Assembly (NCBI RefSeq): GCF_965228935.1
Contig: NZ_OZ245846.1
Span: 2,232,001 to 2,296,000 of the forward strand
Direction of reading: 5' to 3'
Length of the DNA: 64,000 nt
Origin: Ulvibacterium sp965228935
GTDB lineage: Bacteria; Bacteroidota; Bacteroidia; Flavobacteriales; Flavobacteriaceae
Shown here: piece after piece, positions 52,114 to 60,174 of the stretch
Layout of the letters: the number at the start of each line of letters is the position of its first letter
Numbering within the stretch: the first letter of the stretch is position 1
Translations under genes and position numbers: made by a program
The notes under the pieces: generated by a model
What the model was told of the DNA's origin: nothing
Databases searched by the model: none
What the model saw: only the letters and a program-made list of their open reading frames with translations

Positions 52114-54882
52114 ATGAAGACACCTTTCTTTGTGCTGGTAGTAACACTTTGTTGTATCGTTATTACACAGGCCCAACAATCGATTTCCCCATCACTTACC
52201 ATAGAGCGACCCAAGGTTGAGTACCTTGAAAATCCCTTGGGAATAACCGTACTACAGCCTAGGTTTAGCTGGATGTTAAAAGGGGAAGGAAGAAACCGTT
52301 TGCAGACTGCCTATCAAATACTTATTTCTTCGTCAGAGGAAAAATTGGGACAACACCAGGGAGATATTTGGAACAGCGGAAAGGTTGCGTCGAATGCTAC
52401 CAACCAAATCGAATATAAGGGGAATGACCTTGCCTCAAAAGCAAATTATTTTTGGAAAGTAAAGGTCTGGGATGAAAAAGGCCAAGAATCGGAATGGAGC
52501 GCACCTGCCAGTTTCTCCATGGGCCTTCTCAATTTTTCCGATTGGAAGGGTTTGTTCATTGGTCATGATGTGGGATATGATAAAACGGATAAATATGACA
52601 GCCTATATCTACCACCGGCCAGGTACCTTCGTAAATCCTTCACTCCTAAGAAAAAAGTCAAAAGGGCTACCGCATTCGCCACTGCCCTAGGGATATATGA
52701 ACTGCGCCTTAATGGGAAGAAAGTAAGCGATGCCTTTTTTTTGCCTGGGTGGACGGATTATGACAAAAGACTCTACTATCAGACCTTCGATATTACGGAT
52801 CAAATAAAACAGGGAGAAAATGTAATAGGTGCGGTTGTCGCCGATGGTTGGTATGCCGGCTATATAGGCTATGCGCTTTTAACAAGATTGGACAAAGTAA
52901 GGGAATTCTATGGAGTGAATCCTTCATTTATGGGTCAGATACAAATCGAATATGAGGATGGGACTGTGGAGACCATCGCTTCCGATACTTCCTGGAAATC
53001 AAACCAGGGTGCCATTCGCGAAGCGGATATTCTAATGGGGGAGACCTACGATGCCCGATTGGAGAACAGAGGTTGGGATGCAGCGGGTTACGATGACAGT
53101 ACTTGGAAAGCGCCTAAAGTTTATACGTATCCCGATGGAAAGCTTGAAGCGCATCCCGGAACTTTGGTGAAAAGCAGGGAACGTCTTATTCCTGTTGAGA
53201 TAACCGAGCCCAGCCCGGGAACCTACGTTTTTAACCTTGGGAAGAATTTTGCGGGTATTGCCGAACTGAAAGTAAAGGGGCCAAGGGGGACCAAGGTACA
53301 GCTTCGTTTTGGGGAAATACTCAAGATCGATGGTAACATACAGACCGAAAATCTGCGTTTGGCCCGGGCTACCGATACTTATATTTTAAAAGGCGAAGGT
53401 GTGGAAATATGGCAGCCAAAATTTACCTATCACGGATTTCAATATGTGGAGGTAACGGGATTTCCCGGACAACCGACGGCCGATGCCATCACCGGGATTG
53501 TATTGAGTTCTATTGAGACCGATGCGAGCACGTTCAATTCGTCGAATACCATGAACAATATACTTTTTGAAAATATAAAGACCACCCAAAGTGCAAACTT
53601 TTTTGAAGTACCTACCGATTGCCCCCAAAGGGACGAACGCCTAGGTTGGACAGGCGATGCGCAAACCTACATGCGATCGGCCACCTATAATGCGGATGTT
53701 TCCGCTTTTATGACCAAATTCCTTATTGACCTCGATGATGCCCAAAGATGGTACGGTGCCTATCCCAATTTTGCGCCATTTCCATATTCCAGGCCCAACC
53801 AATATGCCCCTGCTTGGATGGATGCCGGCATTATAGTTCCCTATAACATGTATAAGGTATATAACGATACCCGTATTCTGGAATATATGTACGCGGGAAT
53901 GGAAAAATTCATGCGCTTTCAGGAAGATGCCAGTACCGATTTTATCCGTCCAGGAGGTGGTGATAATTGGGGCGATTGGTTAGCGGTCAACGAGGAGACC
54001 AGTCATGATTTTATAGGAGCTTCATTTTACGGTTACGATGCCAAGTTAATGGCCGAGATGGCCGAAGCCTTGAATAAAAAAGAAGATGCCGAGAAGTATG
54101 GAGAGCTCTTTAAGAACATAAAAAAAGCATTTGCCAAAAAATACATTCTTGAAAATGGGCATACTTCCGAGGATACCCAAACGACCTATGCCCTGGCCTT
54201 GTATTTTGACTTGTACCCCGAAGGTTTAGCGAAAAAAGGGGCCGCTCGGTTAGCCGAAAAAATAGAGAATAACGGCTTTAAATTTTCTACCGGATTTTTG
54301 GGTACAAAACATGTAATGTTGGCCCTGTCCAAATATGGCTACCATGATTTGGTGTATAAATTGTTCAAACAGACGGAGTACCCTAGCTGGGGTTATTCCG
54401 TAGAAAATGGGAGCACTTCTATTTGGGAGCGCTGGAACAGTTACACTAAGGACGATGCCAAGAACTCCGATTTAAATGCTAAAATGAATTCCTTTAGCCA
54501 TTATGCCTTTGGCTCCGTAGCGGAATGGATGTTCTTGCATGCTGCCGGTATAGGAACCGAGGATTCGGGGTATCGAAACATCGTCATAAAACCGGCTATA
54601 AGCAAAGAGATGGATTTCATAAGGGCTAGTTATGAGAGTATCAATGGAAAGATTTCCTCGGCTTGGAACTGGAAGGGAAATAAAGTGGTAATGAACATTG
54701 GGATTCCTACAAACACAAGAGCAAAAGTGTGTATTCCTACAGCGAACATTTCGGATATTAAAGAGAGTAACAAGCGATTGGACAAAATACCGGAAATCCA
54801 AGTTTTGGAACCCGGTGAAGGGGAAACCATTTTGGAAATAGGATCTGGAAATTATTCCTTTAACGTCAAAATTCAAAAATAA
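52114..54882 (+). CDS. GH78 alpha-L-rhamnosidase, secreted
   Basis: 922 residues with a Sec signal peptide (MKTPFFVLVVTLCCIVITQAQ). N-terminal beta domains (VEYLENPLGITVLQPRFSW, about 35-53) and the helical barrel are as in the GH78 protein at 44269, of which it is a clear paralogue. Catalytic block PTDCPQRDERLGWTGD with D502, E508 and D515; E772 in SIWERWNSY is the likely base. Lacking a lipobox, it is probably periplasmic, acting on imported oligosaccharides, whereas the lipoprotein copy may act outside. It is third in the susC-susD operon and convergent with the next sulfatase. Confidence 0.94.
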   Translation: MKTPFFVLVVTLCCIVITQAQQSISPSLTIERPKVEYLENPLGITVLQPRFSWMLKGEGRNRLQTAYQILISSSEEKLGQHQGDIWNSGKVASNATNQIEYKGNDLASKANYFWKVKVWDEKGQESEWSAPASFSMGLLNFSDWKGLFIGHDVGYDKTDKYDSLYLPPARYLRKSFTPKKKVKRATAFATALGIYELRLNGKKVSDAFFLPGWTDYDKRLYYQTFDITDQIKQGENVIGAVVADGWYAGYIGYALLTRLDKVREFYGVNPSFMGQIQIEYEDGTVETIASDTSWKSNQGAIREADILMGETYDARLENRGWDAAGYDDSTWKAPKVYTYPDGKLEAHPGTLVKSRERLIPVEITEPSPGTYVFNLGKNFAGIAELKVKGPRGTKVQLRFGEILKIDGNIQTENLRLARATDTYILKGEGVEIWQPKFTYHGFQYVEVTGFPGQPTADAITGIVLSSIETDASTFNSSNTMNNILFENIKTTQSANFFEVPTDCPQRDERLGWTGDAQTYMRSATYNADVSAFMTKFLIDLDDAQRWYGAYPNFAPFPYSRPNQYAPAWMDAGIIVPYNMYKVYNDTRILEYMYAGMEKFMRFQEDASTDFIRPGGGDNWGDWLAVNEETSHDFIGASFYGYDAKLMAEMAEALNKKEDAEKYGELFKNIKKAFAKKYILENGHTSEDTQTTYALALYFDLYPEGLAKKGAARLAEKIENNGFKFSTGFLGTKHVMLALSKYGYHDLVYKLFKQTEYPSWGYSVENGSTSIWERWNSYTKDDAKNSDLNAKMNSFSHYAFGSVAEWMFLHAAGIGTEDSGYRNIVIKPAISKEMDFIRASYESINGKISSAWNWKGNKVVMNIGIPTNTRAKVCIPTANISDIKESNKRLDKIPEIQVLEPGEGETILEIGSGNYSFNVKIQK

Positions 54883-54962
54883 ACCATACCCACCGAATTA
54901 TTGAAAAGGGAAATCACGATGTTCCTCTCTGTATTTCCATCTATTGTCCTAGTCTTTCCTGA

Positions 54963-56414
54963 TTATCGATTCTTCTCGGAGGCTGTATAGGATAGATGAC
55001 CAGTAGAACCTTTACCTAAGATTTCATATTGCTTTTGAGGTATTTGGGCACGATGTTTTGCAATGATCTCGGAATAGTACGGATTCTCAATTTCGTTATA
55101 CCATTCCTTGGGGTCTTTTATATGGTCATAGAACTCCTCAGATCCGTCATTATATTGAATGAAGCGATAACGCTCGGAAACGATGGCATAATTTCCAGGG
55201 CCAAAACTGGTTCTGGCGTAATGTGGCCATTCAAGTTCCTTATTTTTTAACAGGGGTACCAGCGAATTTCCTTCATGTTTTGAATCGGGTTCAAGGTTAC
55301 ATAATTCCAGCAAAGTGGGATAGATATCCATTAATTGGACAGGTTTGTTGCACACTTTTCCTTCCGGAATACCTGGCCCTATTATTAGCAAAGGAACCCT
55401 TGTGCCATCTTCCCATAAACTCCGTTTGGCATGGCGTTCCTTTTCACCGATATGGAAGCCATGATCACTGAACAAAACAACGTAGGTGTTGTTGCCATAA
55501 TCCCCATTGTCCAATGCATGGATTACCCTGCCCACTTGTTCATCCACAAAACTGACACACGCCAGATAGGATTGTACCAAAGGTTTCCATTCGTCGTTTT
55601 CCATTACCCAATCATGGGTAGGCGACACATGTTTTAATCTAGTTATGTCAACCCCGTAAGACGGGATGTCATGCAAATCATCCGTTATGGTCTTTGGCAG
55701 TTGAAGCGACTCCAAGGGATACAAATCAAACCACTTTTGAGGGGCAAATTGGGGTACATGGGGACGGTAGAACCCAACGCCCATCCAAAAAGGCTGATCT
55801 TGGTTTTCGGCCAATCGTGCCTCGGCCCAGCTTGCAAGTTGGTAATCGGGCATTTGGCCATCACGTTCCGGGTAAACGCCCCAGTCCCACAACGGATGAC
55901 CGGGATATGTGCTTATTTTTTCCTCTGGCATGGGGCCAAACCCTCCAAATTGTCCGGCATAATTTGGAATATGGGCCTCATTGATTCCTTTTGCGTTATG
56001 GAACAGTTTTCCCGCGGCAAAAACGGTATACCCTTCCTGTTGAAACCTTTTGGGCATCACCACATTTTCACTTGTTATTGGGGAATCTACGATATCTGGA
56101 TTCAGAAAATAAATGCCCGAGGTACTTGGGTATAGCGAGGTCATGATACTGGCCCTTGATGGATTGCATACAGGTGCCTGACAATGGGCATTGCTAAAGA
56201 GCACGCCACGACCCGCCAGCTCATCGATATGGGGTGTTTTGGCTTGAGGGTGTCCTCCCAAAACACCGATCCAATCGTTTAAATCATCTATAGCGATGAA
56301 TAATACGTTGGGTCTTTTGGAATCAATGTTTTTTTCCGATTTTCTAATGGGTTTACATGATCCGATAGTGCATAGAAGCACAAATACCAAAATGAATTCT
56401 ATTTTTTTTCGCAT
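54963..56414 (-). CDS. S1 sulfatase, iduronate-2-sulfatase-like lipoprotein
   Basis: 483 residues from the Met at 56414 (MRKKIEFILVFVLLCTIGSC, lipid Cys C20); an in-frame Met at 56441 adds nine residues and cannot be excluded. D43-D44 in AIDDLNDW, formylglycine Cys C83 in CNPSRASIM, GKLFHN, YRPHVP and FSDHGFHIGEKERHAKRSLWE form a pattern close to iduronate-2-sulfatase (subfamily S1_7-like). Such enzymes take 2-O-sulfate from uronic acid or rhamnose; which applies here is unknown. It is the second gene of a two-gene operon with the GH-A-like gene, whose stop is 71 bases away. Confidence 0.92.
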   Translation of the reverse strand: MRKKIEFILVFVLLCTIGSCKPIRKSEKNIDSKRPNVLFIAIDDLNDWIGVLGGHPQAKTPHIDELAGRGVLFSNAHCQAPVCNPSRASIMTSLYPSTSGIYFLNPDIVDSPITSENVVMPKRFQQEGYTVFAAGKLFHNAKGINEAHIPNYAGQFGGFGPMPEEKISTYPGHPLWDWGVYPERDGQMPDYQLASWAEARLAENQDQPFWMGVGFYRPHVPQFAPQKWFDLYPLESLQLPKTITDDLHDIPSYGVDITRLKHVSPTHDWVMENDEWKPLVQSYLACVSFVDEQVGRVIHALDNGDYGNNTYVVLFSDHGFHIGEKERHAKRSLWEDGTRVPLLIIGPGIPEGKVCNKPVQLMDIYPTLLELCNLEPDSKHEGNSLVPLLKNKELEWPHYARTSFGPGNYAIVSERYRFIQYNDGSEEFYDHIKDPKEWYNEIENPYYSEIIAKHRAQIPQKQYEILGKGSTGHLSYTASEKNR

Positions 56415-56485
56415 TTTGAATAAGATAGCATTGACCTTCATGTTTTGATTTTTTTAAATGATCAGGGCATTACATCAAATCATTT

Positions 56486-57577
56486 TTAAAAACCCGTAAT
56501 CTCCTTTAGCTTCTTGAAAAAGGCCTTCTTTCTTGATGAATTGATGCTCCAATCCACAGGTACACTTTGAAAACCGTCCTCGAATTTCTCCCCGTTCATG
56601 CGGTAGTCAAAATAACCCCATGAAGCATAGGATTCTATAGCGGCCTTGAAATTGTAATTTTCAGCGTCAAAATCAAAATGGTCATCTTCATTGAATAGAA
56701 TCGGTTGGTTTGCAAATCCTTTTACATTCTTTGTTCTTCTGACCATTTCAGTAATGCCAGAGGGTTTATGAACACCGTTGCCATGAATTAAAATATAGTC
56801 CGAAACCCTCAACACATTTTCCTGTGGAATAACCCCGCCACCATAACTTGTGGTTACTAACAGTCTTCCCTGACTGATTTTCTTTACCCTTTGGATCAAC
56901 TCATGCACTCGTGCCGGGGTAAGGATATCATGATCATATGGCCCGTTGCATTCATTGTTTATTTCGATCAAAACATTTCGATAGCCTTTTTTAAGAATCC
57001 AATGGGTCATATTGTCGGTCGCGTTAAGAGTAGCGGATTCATCCTCTAAATATTGATCTTGGCCAAAATAAAAATACCCTAAGATGACTACCATGCCCAA
57101 GTCGTCCGCTTTATCCAAAATACGCACCAATCGTTTCATATAGGCTGGGCGAAGATTCCCTTTTTCGTCAAAGGTTGAATTGATCCAATTCTTGTTCCCA
57201 TATCCCAATGGACTTCCACCCTGAAGATTCAATGAAAATGCCAAAAGACCATATCTGTGCCAATCTTCCATAGCTGCTACAAACTCATTGGTATTCCGGT
57301 CCGCATCCCATTTTTGCGTATCCGGATAGTTGAAATTTTCAACCGTATCAGGATTCAAATCATCAAATATACCTTGGACCATTCTCGAGTTCATAAGCAG
57401 GCCCTCAATTTTGTTGTCTTCCCAAAATCGTCCTTTGTAGGTCAATTCCCCATTAATATAAAATTGATTTCCCTGTATTGCAACACTGGTTTTTCGGTGG
57501 GACTGGGGATAAAGAGATAGGCAAAAAACGGATATGATAAGTATAGAGGATTTGGTCAACACTTCCGGCATTGCCAT
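56486..57577 (-). CDS. Secreted clan GH-A-like glycoside hydrolase
   Basis: 363 residues with a signal peptide (MAMPEVLTKSSILIISVFCLSLYPQ). It has the layout of a TIM-barrel retaining hydrolase. IEINNEC gives N208-E209 as acid/base and FNEDDHF gives E297 as nucleophile; DRNTNEFVAAMEDWHRYGLLAFSLNLQGG is the early barrel. It does not obviously match one numbered GH family; cellulase-like GH5 and GH39/GH140-like members are the nearest impressions. The substrate is probably a side chain or linker of the target polysaccharide. It heads the operon with the sulfatase at 54963, with operator copy 5 lying 50 bases upstream. Confidence 0.74.
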   Translation of the reverse strand: MAMPEVLTKSSILIISVFCLSLYPQSHRKTSVAIQGNQFYINGELTYKGRFWEDNKIEGLLMNSRMVQGIFDDLNPDTVENFNYPDTQKWDADRNTNEFVAAMEDWHRYGLLAFSLNLQGGSPLGYGNKNWINSTFDEKGNLRPAYMKRLVRILDKADDLGMVVILGYFYFGQDQYLEDESATLNATDNMTHWILKKGYRNVLIEINNECNGPYDHDILTPARVHELIQRVKKISQGRLLVTTSYGGGVIPQENVLRVSDYILIHGNGVHKPSGITEMVRRTKNVKGFANQPILFNEDDHFDFDAENYNFKAAIESYASWGYFDYRMNGEKFEDGFQSVPVDWSINSSRKKAFFKKLKEITGF

Positions 57578-57598
57578 CTTTCTTGGTTTTGGTTTATC

Positions 57599-57606
57599 GT
57601 AAGTAA
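57599..57606 (-). promoter_or_regulatory. Weak -7 position, GH-A-like/sulfatase operon
   Basis: At the expected +22 distance from operator copy 5 the minus strand reads TTACTTAC, only 3 of 6 fixed positions. It is listed because of the constant spacing; a shifted TATTACTT may be used instead. Confidence 0.2.
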
Positions 57607-57627
57607 TAAAAAATGGTGATAAACAGT

Positions 57628-57646
57628 ATCCTGTACTATACTGTTT
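57628..57646 (-). promoter_or_regulatory. Operator copy 5, GH-A-like/sulfatase operon
   Basis: Coding-strand sequence AAACAGTATAGTACAGGAT. CAG-N7-CAGGAT is kept. Overlapping it is an inverted repeat AAACAGTA/TACTGTTT (57621-57646). It is 50 bases upstream of the start at 57577. Confidence 0.72.
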
Positions 57647-57680
57647 TGCAGGGAGCCCGATAATTGAATTTTAGCTTAAA

Positions 57681-57699
57681 AAGCAGGACACGACAGGAT
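57681..57699 (+). promoter_or_regulatory. Operator copy 6, sulfatase gene at 57762
   Basis: AAGCAGGACACGACAGGAT, the most divergent copy, still CAG-N7-CAGGAT. It is 62 bases upstream of the start and shares the divergent region with copy 5. Confidence 0.66.
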
Positions 57700-57720
57700 A
57701 GACAGGTCTTTGAAATGAAG

Positions 57721-57728
57721 TAATCTTA
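57721..57728 (+). promoter_or_regulatory. Candidate -7 box, sulfatase gene at 57762
   Basis: TAATCTTA, 4 of 6 fixed positions, begins 22 bases after operator copy 6. Confidence 0.42.
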
Positions 57729-57761
57729 ACATATGAATAAGGGCTGTCCTCAGTTTAGTTA

Positions 57762-59270
57762 ATGGGTATGGAACAAAAATCCCTCTCTTTCCAGGTTTTG
57801 ATCCAAAGGATTATACTGCCGCTGGTCGTTGCTCTTGCGTGCATGGCATGTGTAGAAAAAAAAGAGCCTTTACCTGTAAAACCAAATTTATTGCTAGTTC
57901 TTTCGGACCAACATTCTTACGATATGCTCGGCGCGTACGGAAATGATCAGGTAATCACACCAAATCTGGATCAGTTTGCAAAAGAAGGCATTCGATTCAA
58001 CAATGCAATTTCGAATCAGCCGGTTTGTACGCCTTTTCGTGGGATAATCATGAGCGGGATGCATCCTTTAAAAAATGGGGCTTTTGTGAATGACACACCC
58101 CTATTACCCAACAAATCCAAATTATTGGGACAAATTTTAAAGGAGAATGGTTATCAGACTGCCTATATCGGGAAATGGCATTTACTAGGTGGTGATAGGG
58201 ACAGACCCATACCCAAAGATGAAATGCGCTACGGCTTTGATACCCTTTTGACCAACAATTGCCATGTTGACTTTAGACCGGGAAAGGCGTTTTTTTGGAA
58301 CGACAATGACGAGAAAGAATATTTTAAGGAATGGGAGGTATATGGCCAGACCCAACAGGCATTGAACTATTTGGATCGCATGAACCCAGATAGGCCATTT
58401 GCCTTAATCGTTTCTTGGCATCCACCGCATGACTGGGGAAAACAGCTCGGCGAAGACGGCCAACTACATTATCGATATGATACTATCGAGGAGCTTATGA
58501 CGATGTATGATCACGATTCTATTCTTTTGAGACCTGGATTGGAACCTACGGTTGACAGAAGACGAATGTACCATGGACATATGGCCATGATTTCAGGAGT
58601 GGATATAGCTTTTGGAATGCTAATGGAGAAACTGAAAGAAATTGGCGCGGAAGCAAACACCTTGACCGTATTTACCTCCGATCATGGTGATATGTTGGAG
58701 TCCTTCGATGCCGAGTTGCCCAAACAGTACCCGCATGACTATTCGTTGCGTGTACCTTTATTGATGAAATTTCCTCCTAAAATAAAACCGGATTCGGAAA
58801 CCGATTTTTTAATAGGTGCCTTGGATTATATGCCCACTATTCTTGGGCTGTTAAATATAAAAACGGAGAGCGATTTTGATGGGGCCGACAGGTCATTGGC
58901 TATCTTGAATAATGAGAAAAACCCAAAAGACCATATCCCAATATGGAACTACCAGCGAAATGCCCCGGGTAATAGAAATTGGAGAGGTGTGGTTACAAAG
59001 GATTTCACCTTTGCCATGGACAATGAGCAAGAATTTAATCCGTTGGTGGAGGTATTGTTCGATAGAAAAAATGACCCAGGGCAATTGAATAATCTTTATA
59101 CAAAACCGGAATATAAAAGGATAAAGGACAGCCTTGCCACCTTGACCTATGAATGGATGCGCCAATACAATGACGCCTTTTTGAATTATGAGGATTTCAA
59201 ACGGATCGAACCGGAAAATGGCTGGTCCTATAACTATGACAAAAACCCGTATGGGTTGCTCAATGAGTAA
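57762..59270 (+). CDS. S1 sulfatase, lipoprotein
   Basis: 502 residues. Lipoprotein signal with Cys C30 (LVVALACMAC-VEK); Met3 at 57768 is an alternative start. D49 in LSDQHSYDM (Asp-Gln, as in the sulfatase at 26305), formylglycine Cys C89 in CTPFRGIIMSG, GKWHLLGG, HPPHDWG and TSDHGDMLES. It is similar in type to the 26305 protein, so the two may act on related sulfate positions. It is the only plus-strand gene of its unit, and its stop is only 4 bases from the stop of the convergent DUF1080 gene, with no terminator visible between. Confidence 0.93.
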   Translation: MGMEQKSLSFQVLIQRIILPLVVALACMACVEKKEPLPVKPNLLLVLSDQHSYDMLGAYGNDQVITPNLDQFAKEGIRFNNAISNQPVCTPFRGIIMSGMHPLKNGAFVNDTPLLPNKSKLLGQILKENGYQTAYIGKWHLLGGDRDRPIPKDEMRYGFDTLLTNNCHVDFRPGKAFFWNDNDEKEYFKEWEVYGQTQQALNYLDRMNPDRPFALIVSWHPPHDWGKQLGEDGQLHYRYDTIEELMTMYDHDSILLRPGLEPTVDRRRMYHGHMAMISGVDIAFGMLMEKLKEIGAEANTLTVFTSDHGDMLESFDAELPKQYPHDYSLRVPLLMKFPPKIKPDSETDFLIGALDYMPTILGLLNIKTESDFDGADRSLAILNNEKNPKDHIPIWNYQRNAPGNRNWRGVVTKDFTFAMDNEQEFNPLVEVLFDRKNDPGQLNNLYTKPEYKRIKDSLATLTYEWMRQYNDAFLNYEDFKRIEPENGWSYNYDKNPYGLLNE

Positions 59271-59274
59271 TGGC

Positions 59275-60093
59275 TCAATAGGTCTTTAATCTAATATTGC
59301 GATACTCGACCGTCATTGGGGGCCCAACATGTACTTGCACCCCTAGTTTACCCGACATACTACGATTGATGGTATCATTGTCAGTAACATCGCTCATTAA
59401 GATATCATTGACGTAATGTTTCAGCCTATTTCCGTTAACGACCAGATGAACCCTGTTCCAGTCGTTCTTTTTTATATGGGTCGCCAATGAATCCTTATGG
59501 CCTAGTGATTTAAGTACTTCCCTTTTTTGCCAGCAGTTTTTTTCAACATTCGCGCTTAGAGATCCGGGTTCATGGGCATTATCTTGACTATTGATACTGA
59601 CCTGTTCGCCTCGATAGGCCAGTGTTGTTCTTTTCTTTTCTTCGTAATTCTGCCCGGTATATCTGTTTTTCCCATCTATATCAGCTTGATAACCCCGTAA
59701 AGCGAAGGGTATAGTATCCATAAGTTTACTTCTGTAGTTTATTCCGCTGTTGCCGTTTTCGGTAATTCGATATTCCAATTTTAACTCAAAATCATCCGGT
59801 TCCCCTCCCTCCCAAATGATGAACGTATTGTTCTTTAAAAGAGTCTGGGGCGTAACTTTACCTGTAAGGTTTCCATTTTCAACCCGCCAATAGGTGGGGT
59901 CTCCTTCCCAACCATCCAAGGTCTTGCCATCGAATATCCTCACGAAGCCATCATTTTCATTCAAAATTTCTGTCGATTTTTCATCAGAAGGCTGTGTCTT
60001 CTTTTCTTTGCATGACAGGAAACAGCAGCACAACGCGATGCAGGCCAAACCTTTCCAAAGTCCACTTTTCGCTCTAAAAGCTCTCTTGTTCAT
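59275..60093 (-). CDS. DUF1080 lipoprotein
   Basis: 272 residues. Lipoprotein signal with lipid Cys C28 (ALCCCFLSC-KEK). The remainder is the jelly-roll of DUF1080 (3-keto-disaccharide hydrolase family): GFVRIFDGKTLDGWEGDPTYWRVENGNLTGK (in two blocks, about 49-79), DFELKLEYRITENGNSGINYRS, and NRVHLVVNGNRLKHYVND. Some members bind or hydrolyse 3-keto sugars, acting after sugar oxidation. It is transcribed with the PVC-type cytochrome protein 81 bases upstream, and behind a SusD gene, so a role on the same glycan is likely. Catalytic residues are not assigned. Confidence 0.85.
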   Translation of the reverse strand: MNKRAFRAKSGLWKGLACIALCCCFLSCKEKKTQPSDEKSTEILNENDGFVRIFDGKTLDGWEGDPTYWRVENGNLTGKVTPQTLLKNNTFIIWEGGEPDDFELKLEYRITENGNSGINYRSKLMDTIPFALRGYQADIDGKNRYTGQNYEEKKRTTLAYRGEQVSINSQDNAHEPGSLSANVEKNCWQKREVLKSLGHKDSLATHIKKNDWNRVHLVVNGNRLKHYVNDILMSDVTDNDTINRSMSGKLGVQVHVGPPMTVEYRNIRLKTY

Positions 60094-60174
60094 AAACTTT
60101 CCTTTAAAATTGCGACTTTACTAAAACTACAACGCCTAACCATGTTCGAATAAAAATGAGAGCGTATTTTAAGC

